This document shows, piece after piece, positions 12,201 through 21,614 of a DNA stretch of 64,000 nt (position 1 is the first letter of the stretch; every line of letters begins with the position of its first letter). The notes under the pieces were generated by a model. That model did no database searches. It was not told the DNA's origin and saw only the letters and a list, made by a program, of their open reading frames with translations. The stretch is from Marisa cornuarietis (taxonomy: Eukaryota; Mollusca; Gastropoda; Architaenioglossa; Ampullariidae). The translations under genes and the position numbers were made by a program. The DNA is taken from positions 1,922,001 to 1,986,000 of the forward strand of contig SMMW01000005.1 in the NCBI GenBank assembly GCA_004794655.1, in the 5' to 3' direction.

Positions 12201-13384
12201 GTGCTATAATTGGGTACTGAACAATCCCACAAGTCACTGTTTTGCCTTCGTGGGGTTTCCGATATGGGATGAAAGGAAAAATGCATTTTGAAGCCAGTGA
12301 TAGTATATGGCAACCTGTGTTCTAGATGGAGCAATATGCTTGTCTGAATGAATGTTGGGCCATTGTCTTGTCCATTTACTATTCCTAAGACCGCTAACGA
12401 TCCGTCGTCACTGACCTTGTACATCTTAAGAACAGGGGCTCCTTTATAAGACAAACTATATACATTAGTGTACACAGCCGCGAGGCTGATCATTATCACG
12501 TGACCTTCTGGAGCAATGATTAGGCGTGTTGCGTTTGTACCGCATGGAAATTCAAACCCCTTTTCAAACCCATATGAGGTCACGTAGCCGGAGGTTGGTG
12601 AAGTAAACGTTATAGGAAGCGAGTGTAAAACTCTTTCGGTTGGTGGAACTGCTTGGAACTGCACTATGAACTCTATCGATTGAGACGGATCTTGCAAACT
12701 ATCACTAAAGAGGAAACGCTGCTGATTTGAGCCGCTGAAAGCTAAACTTTGGCATATCTTCTTCTCTTTACAATTATATACTAACTTTTTACAATATTCC
12801 ATGTCACTGATAACAGTAACTGTGATGTCAATGAGGCAGGAATTTAAACGAAAAAGTACAGAGCTCAACGCCTGATAGCCTTCAGGCCCCCGCACTGTCC
12901 AGCTACACTCAGTAATTATTCTTGAACGGTTTCTTCCACCTGATGTCACATAGATCTCTCCTGTCACACCGGGAAACGTAAAGACCTTGGCGTCAGCACA
13001 CTCATTGATGTTGATGTCGAATGAAAAAATGGTTCCAGCATTCAGATACTCACTTCTAGTCGTGGTGCGATCTTCACTGTCTAACTGCCGTGTGTTAATG
13101 GAGACCCCAGTATCTCCACCCAGTGAAATGTTATGGGTATAGTGGAGATAACCATTGACGTTAAAGTGTAGAAGTTCAGTGTTGTTTCTTAGAACTTGAT
13201 CGTCTTGAAAATATTTATTTATCGACCAGCTGGGCTGTTCACTCGTTCTCAGTACAGAAGAGGGTGTAAGAGGCAGAGAGAGACTGAATGAACAGATTGT
13301 GAGAAACAATGTTCGTAGTAAGTGGTCGAAGGCTTTCACGTACTTTCGGGATAATAACCCAACTAATGTTAACTTCGGTTTCAT
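9278..13384 (-). CDS. GRL101-like receptor A1 (CUB-CTLD-LDLa-LRR-7TM GPCR)
   Basis: Single open frame of 1368 residues, ATG at 13384. It should be a plasma-membrane receptor with a giant ectodomain. Visible in order: hydrophobic signal sequence (about 22-43); two CUB-like regions (129-245, 256-372); a divergent LDLa-like module (386-418, GGEDEG); a C-type lectin domain (424-558, MWADGT); four LDLa modules with SDE/DDE calcium-type motifs (634-663, 668-700, 739-775, 780-814); a cysteine N-cap (817-832); about six LRRs (842-1010); a cysteine hinge (1017-1041); seven helices (about 1050-1322). TM3 ends DRF (1153-1155), TM6 has CWFP, and TM7 has NPFLY (1318-1322). The tail ends DSGVSSVS. It lies head-to-head with the B1 gene. 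The domain set follows Lymnaea GRL101 and relaxin-type LGRs. No coding intron is seen; ligand and G protein are unknown. Confidence 0.93.
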   Translation of the reverse strand: MKPKLTLVGLLSRKYVKAFDHLLRTLFLTICSFSLSLPLTPSSVLRTSEQPSWSINKYFQDDQVLRNNTELLHFNVNGYLHYTHNISLGGDTGVSINTRQLDSEDRTTTRSEYLNAGTIFSFDININECADAKVFTFPGVTGEIYVTSGGRNRSRIITECSWTVRGPEGYQALSSVLFRLNSCLIDITVTVISDMEYCKKLVYNCKEKKICQSLAFSGSNQQRFLFSDSLQDPSQSIEFIVQFQAVPPTERVLHSLPITFTSPTSGYVTSYGFEKGFEFPCGTNATRLIIAPEGHVIMISLAAVYTNVYSLSYKGAPVLKMYKVSDDGSLAVLGIVNGQDNGPTFIQTSILLHLEHRLPYTITGFKMHFSFHPISETPRRQNSDLWDCSVPNYSTFKRHLECNLDPECLGGEDEGPHCGFSSPACNGSVAVGDKCYENVQTFEVVSARSSENECRKRGGHLATMKSREEWEAFLKIFQYGKRRIMAMIGLRTSKTDWPKYYKYALMWADGTVSYETNTTQDFFIGQSRAVCGFYQFSMPLRSVLLECVTPIITSFICEYRIKPQILMKQKQMVYPTFDNPMMLWRNRSNVSVVQCAGGHVTHSFLSCDPNSYCRASATAPLCRTIISEDAEMFRCDDQVTLLPYTLVCDFRSDCLDESDEKFCKHEHKCQEFSCRNGQCIPNKNYCDLYKDCWDGSDEDCSSTFFYDYPPKQRLFAPAVVYFDGAGEFYQEPMPPSESCPQTHFRCAGESAYCLPVYVRCNGVYDCPSHEDEEDCQQYTCPGFYRCRGSSVCVHGDNVCDGWPQCPQHDDEKFCGLRCPDACVCQGLAFVCKRSFTAKNYLEMRFLDATGSGMTVNDVQFNTYLIWLCLSSCSLSTIFDIELPNLQVLDLSDNELLTVDLSSFRLLQNLKVLRLAGNPLATLTNEGFSPYHINLQALDLSTCLLNTFDSKVFLEFPNINLLNISFNNIETITENRFNYLPRLSQVDARKNSLGVFPREVLTAARYLSAVYVDNYKFCCQTNLPESFGLESCFAPQDEISSCDDLLRSDVYRVFLWLFCVLSISGNVGSFLFQQLHKRRHSVSGFGVFVTNLSVSDFLMGVYLAIIGGADETYRSIYLWNDVQWKVSTTCKVAGFLSLMSSEVSALIICLITLDRFIALRFPFSKFHFERRSASWACGLAWTVGFTLAAVPFLPFLSDWEFYSQNGICIPLPITRKSFGGRRYSFGVMIIFNMILFMVIAVGQICIYWSVRLNSMKESTTKKSKDIIIARRLATVVVSDFLCWFPIGLVSIMAASGIAVPDEFSIVMIIFVLPLNASLNPFLYTFNLVLEKWKQAEEARMLRRLEARQSWNVYKSVDSSTADSGVSSVS

Positions 13385-15544
13385 TTCTGGAGCACAAAAT
13401 ACCGCTTGTCTTGTTTGTCTTCATCAAGTGCAGAGTGTACCATCGTCTTATTTGTCCTGCTGGATGTTATTCTGCCTTTTAGTACGGCCTTTATTTTACA
13501 GAATACGAGGAAACCAAAGCAGTTATAGACTCGGGCGTTTTTTCACACACCAAGCGTGAGCATTGCGTAAAAATCATTGTCTATATATATACTCACAAAT
13601 ATTATAGTACGAAATTGATTAATCTCTCCATACCTCGATGCAGACACTTCGTTTTCGTTTGGTCAAGATCGCCTCTCATTCCAGTTAATGCTGTCTTAAA
13701 ATTGAATGAAATAAAATAAGAAACAGACCTACCACGCACTGAACTGTGGTGTCAGTTTATGTGGTTTCAGCAGCGGAATGTCACTGGCGAATCTGTGAAG
13801 AAAAACTACAAGAGTTTGGACTGACAGACAGCTTTGCTCACAAATGCTAGAAACTAGTGACAGATGATGAATCGATGGATTCAGTTTTCATTTAAAGTTT
13901 TAAGCATTTTTTGTTGTTTAAATTAACACGGAGATCTCGTCTTTCTAGAAACCGGAAAAAAATATTTCAAGAGATCGCGCTGAGACACGTAGCATCATAG
14001 TAGGTAGTGCCAATGAACTGTAAGACTTCACAGGCTCTTAGAGGAAGCAGGAACCTGTAGAAGTGAAAACAGTTGAAAAGAGCAAAGTCATGGGCAACAC
14101 GAATCTAATCAGCAAGATTTACTTTAATGGACAACAGCAAGATGATTTCAATAGCCTTGCGTACGTTGTTGTCAGCTTGTCAAAACAACTGGGCATTAAA
14201 AATCATTGTTTACAATGACTACCGAAGCAATGTCCAGGATGAACAGGATTTGGGACAGAGAAATCAAACTTCGTTATAAACATAGAAGATTCTGACATGA
14301 GATAACAACTTACCGAAAGAACTACGTTGAATCCGGAATTACGACCAGTGACTATGTAAAGACAGTTGGCACCATCTCACTCAAAACCTTTTCTAGAGAT
14401 GATAACACGACAAATGCCTGCCTGGTTTGGTCATGCTATCCACTGTAACACATAGTTACACATAAAACTCTTGAGGAAAGCCGATACAGTGGAGGGCAGA
14501 CTGAGAACTGGCCTTTGGTGTGACTAAATCGTCTTACATAGGTCCAGCCACTCAGAAAAGGTCGGACAGGACAACCCAGCTGCTGCTTCCCTAACTAAAT
14601 GTCTCCAAACCACTAAGCAAAAAATGAACTGACTTGTATCACATAACTCTTTCCCTAAAACAGGAAAACATTGTAATAAATAAGACTACAGTGTCAATAC
14701 CGCGAAGTGAGTTCGAGATGGATACACGTTTTAAAACAATCTACAATGGGGGCAGGATGAAGACAGGGACGACTTACAGTCCTCCCTCGACTACTCATGA
14801 TGACTGAACAATCTATGCAATAGTAAGCCTCACCTGCGTTGTGACTGAACCTATATAGTCACCTTAAGGCGTAAGTTCCTCGATTGAAAAGTCAGCCACG
14901 CCCTACGTGACGATCTGAATTTATTCTGGTAACTCTGAACCTTTTAAAAATTCTTCAACCATAAAATGTTCACTCCAATATTTTATCATAAGCTCTGCTG
15001 GTAAAAATATTTTTATAAGTGGAAATAAGCAGTGTAGTAGTTGTGAAGATATATTGCACGAAAACGATATCTTGAAATAAGTAATATCCATTGTTTAAGA
15101 CTATTTATCAAGAAGGGAATATAAAAATTAACAATCAGTGTTAAGCTCTCATTTCTTGAAGGAACCAAACTTATACGTAGCTAAACGTATTTACGTCAGG
15201 ATTTAAAACATTATTGTGTTTTCTTTAAAAAGGTTATGAAAATTAAATATATATATATATATATTGAAATTTAAAATTAAAAATAAGAGATACATTAAAA
15301 TTTTTGAACAGAGATTTCAAATTGAAAATAAATTACAAAGATAATGCATTTTCATTTTTAAATTGAAAAAAACTTCAATGACTGTTTAGTTAAAAGACTT
15401 AAAATTGATGCTTATTTACAAAATAGACATTTTTGGTAGTATCCTTAGAAAACAACTAAACGACAGCAACGCACAATATATTCCGCCTTATATTAACTCT
15501 TCCTTACCTGATGAGCCCGTGAAACAAGCGGTCTCTCCACGACC
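13385..15544. promoter_or_regulatory. A1/B1 divergent intergenic spacer (2160 bp)
   Basis: The region between the two start codons must contain both promoters, or a bidirectional one. It aligns with 31263-33416 over its whole length but with more substitutions and small indels than the genes. A (TA)n tract lies at 15247-15264. No ORF of interest, CpG-island-like stretch or RNA gene is seen. Around 14400-14640 a frame reading WFGHA is reminiscent of LINE tails, too weakly to call. Confidence 0.5.
15446..15544 (+). promoter_or_regulatory. 99-bp identical block upstream of B1 (core promoter/5' UTR candidate)
   Basis: These 99 bp before the start codon are identical to 33318-33416 before the duplicate gene, whereas sequence further upstream diverges. 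It contains an AT-rich AATATATT element about 70 bp before the ATG and ends in an ACC ATG context, which is favourable for initiation. The transcription start is unknown. Confidence 0.4.
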
Positions 15545-18500
15545 ATGAACACGTTCCACAATCAAGTCTTTAAAATGTCATCACTTCTATTGTTTTTTTC
15601 GGTGTGTAGCTTTTCTCCCGTCACGTATCTGAGCACTTTTGGGGTTAGCTCCATGGTCACGGAAAATGACTCCTGGAGTTCAACCGAAAACACCTCAAGA
15701 TTTGATTCATCTAGTGTAGATTCCACTTTCAACCTTGTTAATGACCGCCGCACATCACGTTACATGGACCAATCCTTATTTGTGAATAATAACATACCTT
15801 TTCAGGAGTCTTGGGAATACACTGAGAAGATAAACGATGAAGAGAAGATTTATTATGTGACAGTGAATGAGTGCCAAGATAACAAAATACTGAATTTTTC
15901 ATCAACATCTGGCATCATCCGCGGTCTGTACACGACAGAAACACTGACCATAAATAATGATGAAAGTTGTATACTGAATGTTTCTGTTCACAAAGGTCCG
16001 TTTATAGAGGCTGTTTTTGAAAGCAATATCAGTTTGCTGAGCGACAACTTGATGCTTAGCAGTGCGGAAGATATTGATTCCCTAGAAGAAACAAACTCCT
16101 TAATATACGTCCCCGCACATGAGCCCGTCTTTTTAGCTGGGGTAGAACAGCTCTATTTTCAAATTCCAGTCGTTGCGATTCCAGAGTTTGAAATAAGATT
16201 TACATCAAAAGAAGAAGATTCGCGAACATCGCTTCCAATCATCTACACGTCACCGTTGTCCGGTTACGTAACAATAAGACATTTCAGAGCCAAAAGGAAT
16301 CAAGCGATTCCTGCGAATGCGTCTCGCATCATAGAAGTTCCTTCAGGTCAAGTTGTTATGATCAGTTTTTCTTTTGTTGACTTTGAAGGGAACACACTCA
16401 ATGATTGTCATTTACAAATATTCACAATCAACGATAATGGAAATCTTTCAATGCAGATGGATATTTCCAAGAGCTTAATTATACCTGCGGAGGTGTTTAA
16501 TCAGTCCATTCAGATGCGGTACATCTCTGAATCCCTATGTTTTACACGTCGGGGGTTTAAAATGTTATTCTCATTGCACAATCTGTCAGACGTCCCCAGT
16601 AAATTAGAGAATGGGCTGTGGGATTGTCCCTTGCCCTTCTACAACACCTTCAAACAGCATCTGGAGTGTAACCTGGTGGTTGAGTGCCGTGGAGGGGAGG
16701 ACGAAGGAGCGCATTGTCCTTACAGCAGTCCCGCCTGTAACGGCTCTGTTGCCGTGGGTAACAAGTGCTACGTTGTCTTAAACTGGGAAGAGGACGTTCT
16801 GTGGCCGATGGCGAGTAAATTGTGCACAGACAAGGGAGGTAACCTGGCAACTTTAAAGACAAAGGATGATTTATATTCTCTTAGGAAGATAGACAACTTC
16901 GCAAAGTTATTAGTAGATTTTCACATCGGACTCACAACCTACCAGCCACCTTTGCCTTCACTCTACAAAAAAACCTTGATCTGGGCGGACAGAACTATAG
17001 CCTACGGTTATTCTTGGCTCTTTCATGGACCCGTTTCTATTAATACAATGAGCAAATTTTGCTGGCATAACACTTATGGCACCAAATATTTAGTTGAAAG
17101 CCTTTGTTACGGATTTGAGGTTTTTCACACACTCTGTGAGTTTGCTTCAGAAAAATACCAAACGGAAAACGTCATTTCGGTATCTTCCTTACATGTTGAT
17201 TTTTTTACTGGAAATGACAGCCTGTATGTCATTTGTCCAGAAGGCCACTTCACATACGACTTCCTGTCGTGTGATAAAGCCAGCCGATGTGGTGCGGGGA
17301 ATTTTCCTTTGCGCTGTAAAACCCAAACGAAAAGTGCGGGATCGTCTATAACCACTGAGATGTTTCTTTGCTCCGACCAAACACGCACACTGCAGTACAC
17401 CCTGGTCTGTGACTTCAAACAGAACTGCAACGATGGATCGGATGAAACGTTTTGCACACGAAGTCAGACGTGTGACGAGTATCAGTGTCAGAACGGTCAG
17501 TGCGTTCCTCTCGACAAACTCTGTGACGTAGAAAACGACTGTTGGGATGCTACCGACGAAGACTGCGATCGATTCCAAGAGTGGTACGTGTCTCCTACCA
17601 ATTATATCGATGCTCCTGCTGTGATCAATTTTGATAAGGACGGTAACCTAATTTATAAAGCACTCAGTGCCTTCCGATCATGCCCCGAAACCCACTTCCA
17701 GTGTCCACCTGACGGCTACTGTCTGCCTGTGTACGTGCGCTGTAACGGTGTGTACGACTGCCCCAATAGAGAAGACGAGGCGGGCTGCCAGGTGTACTCG
17801 TGTCCAGGTTTCTACAGGTGTCGCGCCTCCAGCGTGTGCGTGCACGCGGACAACATGTGTGACGGCCGATCACAGTGTCCACAACACGACGACGAACTGT
17901 TCTGTGAGCTTAGCTGCCCTCAAGGTTGTCTGTGTCAGGGTCTAGCATTCGTTTGCTCAGAGACATTCGATATGCAGAAATTTCCTTTCGTACGATATTT
18001 AGATGCTAGGGGGACTGGTATGTCAACAAAAGATCTGTCTTCAGCCATTTATCTCGTGTGGCTTAGCCTCGCATCTTGTAAGCTGCAAGTTCTTTATAAC
18101 ATATCACTTCCTACGCTTCAAACACTTGACTTGAGTGATAACCTGCTCACCTGGCTAGACATGTCGTATTTCATGCAGTTTGAGAATCTCCGCGTTCTTC
18201 GTCTCGCCGGAAATCCCTTGCAGTTCGTGTTCACCAGTTACACAGAAGCACACCATTCTCGTTTGACTTTTCTAGACATGTCGCGAACGTTGCTGAAAGT
18301 GTTTACAGGAGATATGCTGACTAGTTTTTCGGCCATAAAGGTCCTGAATCTGTCCATTAGTGTTCTTACAGAACTACGATATGACAGTTTCCAGAATATT
18401 CAAGATGTGACCCACCTTGACCTGTGCAAAACACAAATCAGAGGAGTACACAACGACACTTTCAAGCATCTGAAGTCTCTAAAAGTTCTCCAAGTTAGTT

Positions 18501-19525
18501 CCTACAAACTTTGCTGTCAGGAACTGTTGCCAGACCTCACCGACGAAGTAATGTGTTATTCACCGGATGACATTTTTTCATCCTGCCAGAATCTGTTGCA
18601 TTCAAAGACTGTCTTTTCTTTGGTATGGGCTCTATGTGTTGTTTCTTTAACTGGAAATGTTTATTGTTTCGTGCATTCTGAAATCAGGAAGAAGGAAAAG
18701 CATACAACCCTCTTTGATGTCTTGATGATAAATCTGCACGTGTCCGATTTGCTTGCCGGCACGTACATGCTAGTGATAGGGGTGGCTGACGTGGTGTTCC
18801 GGGAACGCTATTTGTGGTACGAAGAAACATGGACGGGTGGATGGGTGTGTCAGATGGCCGGCCTGGTGTTCTGGATGGGCGTGGATGTATCTACCTTGAC
18901 GTTGACTGCCATCATAGCTGAACGTCTTATGGTTTTACGATCTCCTCTGGTCGATTTCTCCCTGCACGGCAAATCCTTGGTTACAGCTTGCAGCGCCATC
19001 TGGTTGCTGGCTTTTGGCTTTGCTATTTTGCCAATTTTTTTTACGGAACCTCAATGGCAGTTCTATGGGCAGAACTCGGTTTGTCTCCCTTTACCTGTCT
19101 TCGACAAAGGTTATCAAGGCTGGGGCTACGTATTCGCAATGATGGTTTTTCGCCTGGTCCTGAGTTTAGTTGCTGGAGTGTGTCATGCGTACCACGTGTG
19201 TACCTTGCATCCTAGCGACATGGTCGCAGTCATGACTCCGAAAACTAAAGAGAGGGCGCTGGCTCGACGAGTTTCTGTTCTTGTCCTGACGAAAATTCTT
19301 AGCTGCTTAGTTAGCAGCGTGTTAGGAGTAATGTCAGAGACAGGGACTGTTATTGCTAGGGATGTCGTAGTTGTACTCACCCTGTTTGTTTACCCCATTA
19401 ATGCGTCCTTGAATCCGTGGCTCTACATCGTTAGCGTTTTCCTCGAAGAAAGGAGAGATTCTGCGAAAGGCCGTGTTGTGAAAGTCCTACGATCTCGGAT
19501 AATGGTGTCTCAGAAATGTGCCTGA
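15545..19525 (+). CDS. GRL101-like receptor B1 (CUB-CTLD-LDLa-LRR-7TM GPCR)
   Basis: Single frame of 1326 residues. ATG 15545 is preceded by ACC; Met11 directly before the hydrophobic signal sequence (11-30) is an alternative start. Order: two CUB-like regions (about 108-215, 227-345), LDLa-like module (361-391), C-type lectin domain (398-533, LIWADRT), LDLa modules (609-637, 643-674, 714-748, 754-787), cysteine N-cap (791-804), LRR block (about 816-985), cysteine hinge (990-1014), seven helices (about 1022-1300). TM3 ends ERL (1126-1128) instead of the DRF of A-type genes, and TM7 has NPWLY (1290-1294). It should act as a cell-surface receptor. It is the divergent neighbour of A1 and near-identical to B2 except for a patch in the lectin domain (17012-17128) and a missing 15 bp near residue 37. 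Confidence 0.93.
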   Translation: MNTFHNQVFKMSSLLLFFSVCSFSPVTYLSTFGVSSMVTENDSWSSTENTSRFDSSSVDSTFNLVNDRRTSRYMDQSLFVNNNIPFQESWEYTEKINDEEKIYYVTVNECQDNKILNFSSTSGIIRGLYTTETLTINNDESCILNVSVHKGPFIEAVFESNISLLSDNLMLSSAEDIDSLEETNSLIYVPAHEPVFLAGVEQLYFQIPVVAIPEFEIRFTSKEEDSRTSLPIIYTSPLSGYVTIRHFRAKRNQAIPANASRIIEVPSGQVVMISFSFVDFEGNTLNDCHLQIFTINDNGNLSMQMDISKSLIIPAEVFNQSIQMRYISESLCFTRRGFKMLFSLHNLSDVPSKLENGLWDCPLPFYNTFKQHLECNLVVECRGGEDEGAHCPYSSPACNGSVAVGNKCYVVLNWEEDVLWPMASKLCTDKGGNLATLKTKDDLYSLRKIDNFAKLLVDFHIGLTTYQPPLPSLYKKTLIWADRTIAYGYSWLFHGPVSINTMSKFCWHNTYGTKYLVESLCYGFEVFHTLCEFASEKYQTENVISVSSLHVDFFTGNDSLYVICPEGHFTYDFLSCDKASRCGAGNFPLRCKTQTKSAGSSITTEMFLCSDQTRTLQYTLVCDFKQNCNDGSDETFCTRSQTCDEYQCQNGQCVPLDKLCDVENDCWDATDEDCDRFQEWYVSPTNYIDAPAVINFDKDGNLIYKALSAFRSCPETHFQCPPDGYCLPVYVRCNGVYDCPNREDEAGCQVYSCPGFYRCRASSVCVHADNMCDGRSQCPQHDDELFCELSCPQGCLCQGLAFVCSETFDMQKFPFVRYLDARGTGMSTKDLSSAIYLVWLSLASCKLQVLYNISLPTLQTLDLSDNLLTWLDMSYFMQFENLRVLRLAGNPLQFVFTSYTEAHHSRLTFLDMSRTLLKVFTGDMLTSFSAIKVLNLSISVLTELRYDSFQNIQDVTHLDLCKTQIRGVHNDTFKHLKSLKVLQVSSYKLCCQELLPDLTDEVMCYSPDDIFSSCQNLLHSKTVFSLVWALCVVSLTGNVYCFVHSEIRKKEKHTTLFDVLMINLHVSDLLAGTYMLVIGVADVVFRERYLWYEETWTGGWVCQMAGLVFWMGVDVSTLTLTAIIAERLMVLRSPLVDFSLHGKSLVTACSAIWLLAFGFAILPIFFTEPQWQFYGQNSVCLPLPVFDKGYQGWGYVFAMMVFRLVLSLVAGVCHAYHVCTLHPSDMVAVMTPKTKERALARRVSVLVLTKILSCLVSSVLGVMSETGTVIARDVVVVLTLFVYPINASLNPWLYIVSVFLEERRDSAKGRVVKVLRSRIMVSQKCA

Positions 19526-19740
19526 ACGTTACGATCTGCATAAGGAAGTTTAGCGCTTTGAAGGCGGTTTATTCTTTCAGATCGTTTGAAGTAAGGATTT
19601 CATCCCTAGTACTTTTTCTGGGCGAAGGAGCTGCAATTTTTCCTTTTTACACTATTTCACAATTTGTTTACCACATCACACACTCTGATCGATCACTATA
19701 AACCTTTTTCTATGAAAGACCAATGAAGGCGCTTTGTAAT

Positions 19741-20890
19741 TGTCATAATCATGGCTGGTAGAGTGGGGTCGGGGGTAGAGCTCCTCCTGTGTTCTTACCA
19801 ATCTACCCCAAGGAAACGGTGAAAAAAATATAATAAATAAATAATGTGAGAAATTTTAAAGCGCAGTATCTCAGCCAAAGGCGGACTCATTGCGCTGAAC
19901 AAGATCACGAAATAGTCACAAAGATGTAGAAGGAAGAACAATGCGAAGACTCAATGCGTTCCGGCAGTAAAGGGCGATCACTGCAGATTTAACGGTAACG
20001 ACTCCAGAGAATAAAGGTTGATGACATCAGGAGAAGGAAGATATTGAGTAAGCTTGAGAATATGAAGAAATATTATCATGTAGAATCTGCAAAAAGGGTG
20101 ATCGTCACATCAGTTTATTCACTGCAACTTAAGGTCGCTGCCGAAGCGCGTGAAGCACGGCGGAGTGGAATCCAGCCAATAGATCCAAACAATTTGCATA
20201 TCAAAATAACATTATATAAAGTCCATCTGCAAACCAGAAGATCAGGGAGACAACGCATCAGAAGCACATGTAAACATGCGGCCAGTCGATGTGGCGAACA
20301 CTTCTTCAGCCGTCAACCATTCCGTCCCACGTGGGACAGATGTGTGAGCTGTCATGGGACTAACTTCCTGAGGACCAAAGACTCATTTCATCTTAGTAGA
20401 AGGATAAGCGGGGAAGGGAGGGGGCAGTTTTGGTCTCCCTCAGTTCCGATGTGATTAGTCTCGACAAAAGGGAGCACGGTGAACTGTTTGTGTGATCTCC
20501 CTTCGACTGTAGGTGTTGGGGAGAGACATCGTGCAGCGCTCCTGTGTCATTTCAGTTGTAAATGATCATAGTCTGGTTAATCAATAGTGGTGCTCGGTGC
20601 ACAGTGCCGAGTGACAATGGCGGAAAGTGACATTTATTGTAGTGCATCTTTCTGTAATAACACTTACCTGCGTTTTAGAAGGTTGACTGTATGCTTGCTT
20701 GTGTACTAGCATTGGTACGTGTGCCTGTTTAAGCCTTTTTTTATTTTAAGTGTCATAATATTGTTACCGAAGTGATTGTTCTTTTAATAATTATAATTAT
20801 TTGTGACTCTTGGAAGGGATGCCCCACGCTAAAGTGATCTTCTGTTTTGATTTTGGAAAGTATGCGCATGTCCGCATGTGCTGTGTGACA
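19741..20890. mobile_element. LTR-like insertion (probable solo LTR, 1150 bp), private to copy 1
   Basis: The insert starts TGTCATAATC and ends TGTGTGACA (TG...CA tips with TGTCA/TGACA inverted ends). It is flanked by an exact 5-bp repeat, GTAAT, at 19736-19740 and 20891-20895. In copy 2 the same position (about 37622-37628) has one GTAAG and no insert. TG...CA tips, a 5-bp target duplication and lack of coding capacity fit a solo LTR left by recombination. Inside are a TATAAA (about 20214) and AATAAA motifs (about 19835). The frame at 20044-20454 starts with TTG, has no recognisable domain and is not called. The orientation is not known. Confidence 0.8.
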
Positions 20891-20895
20891 GTAAT

Positions 20896-21525
20896 ACGGG
20901 AGGAGATAATTTCTAAATGATATTCTGTCTGCCCCTTTTTATAACTTTACCTGAGGTCGTTAAGCTTCCTAATTTCTAACGCAGATAAAAGTTATGCTAT
21001 GCAATCATGGCTACATTTTCTAATATCTACGCTTCTTAAAATGCGCGTGAAAGAACGAATCCAGCTGATGAAAGCGTGCGATCCACTTAAAGCCGCATCA
21101 GAAGTTTGCTTAAGTGGTCTGATTTTTCGTTGTATCTGACAGCACCAGCATCGACTATACGCAGGGCTCGTTAGTATTCCACGAGAACTTCCCACCTCCA
21201 CTTGTTGCGCGGTTCAGAAAAGGCGTCCCGAGTGATGGCCAATTGGAACGCGCGTGCAGTTGTTCTTCTCTTTTGTTACCCACCATCTACCCCCATTCCC
21301 GCGTGAAACGATTGAATGGCCCATTTAATGAAGGGTTTCAGTTCGGTCTTGTCTTACTCACCCTCTTGTGTCAGTATAGCAATGGTTTGGTATCGACGTT
21401 TACGAAGGTATGACACTGTCGTTGATTTACGACCCCTGCCTATTGTTTGTTTTGATTTATGTTATCCAAGAAAATTACATTTATTTTGTCTTGTGTGATA
21501 ATCTTTCCTTCTGTATTGTGTCTGT

Positions 21526-21614
<89 letters not shown>

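Noticed and set aside
14380..14640. Possible LINE tail in the A1/B1 spacer (reads WFGHA)
   Set aside because: Only a few residues resemble the GHV motif and the remaining order does not fit; also present in copy 2, so no independent test.
20044..20454. 136-codon frame within the LTR-like insert
   Set aside because: Starts with TTG, no recognisable domain, and lies inside a mobile element.
19741..20890. DNA transposon with TGTCA terminal repeats
   Set aside because: Inverted ends match for only 5 bp; TG...CA tips with a 5-bp duplication fit an LTR better.
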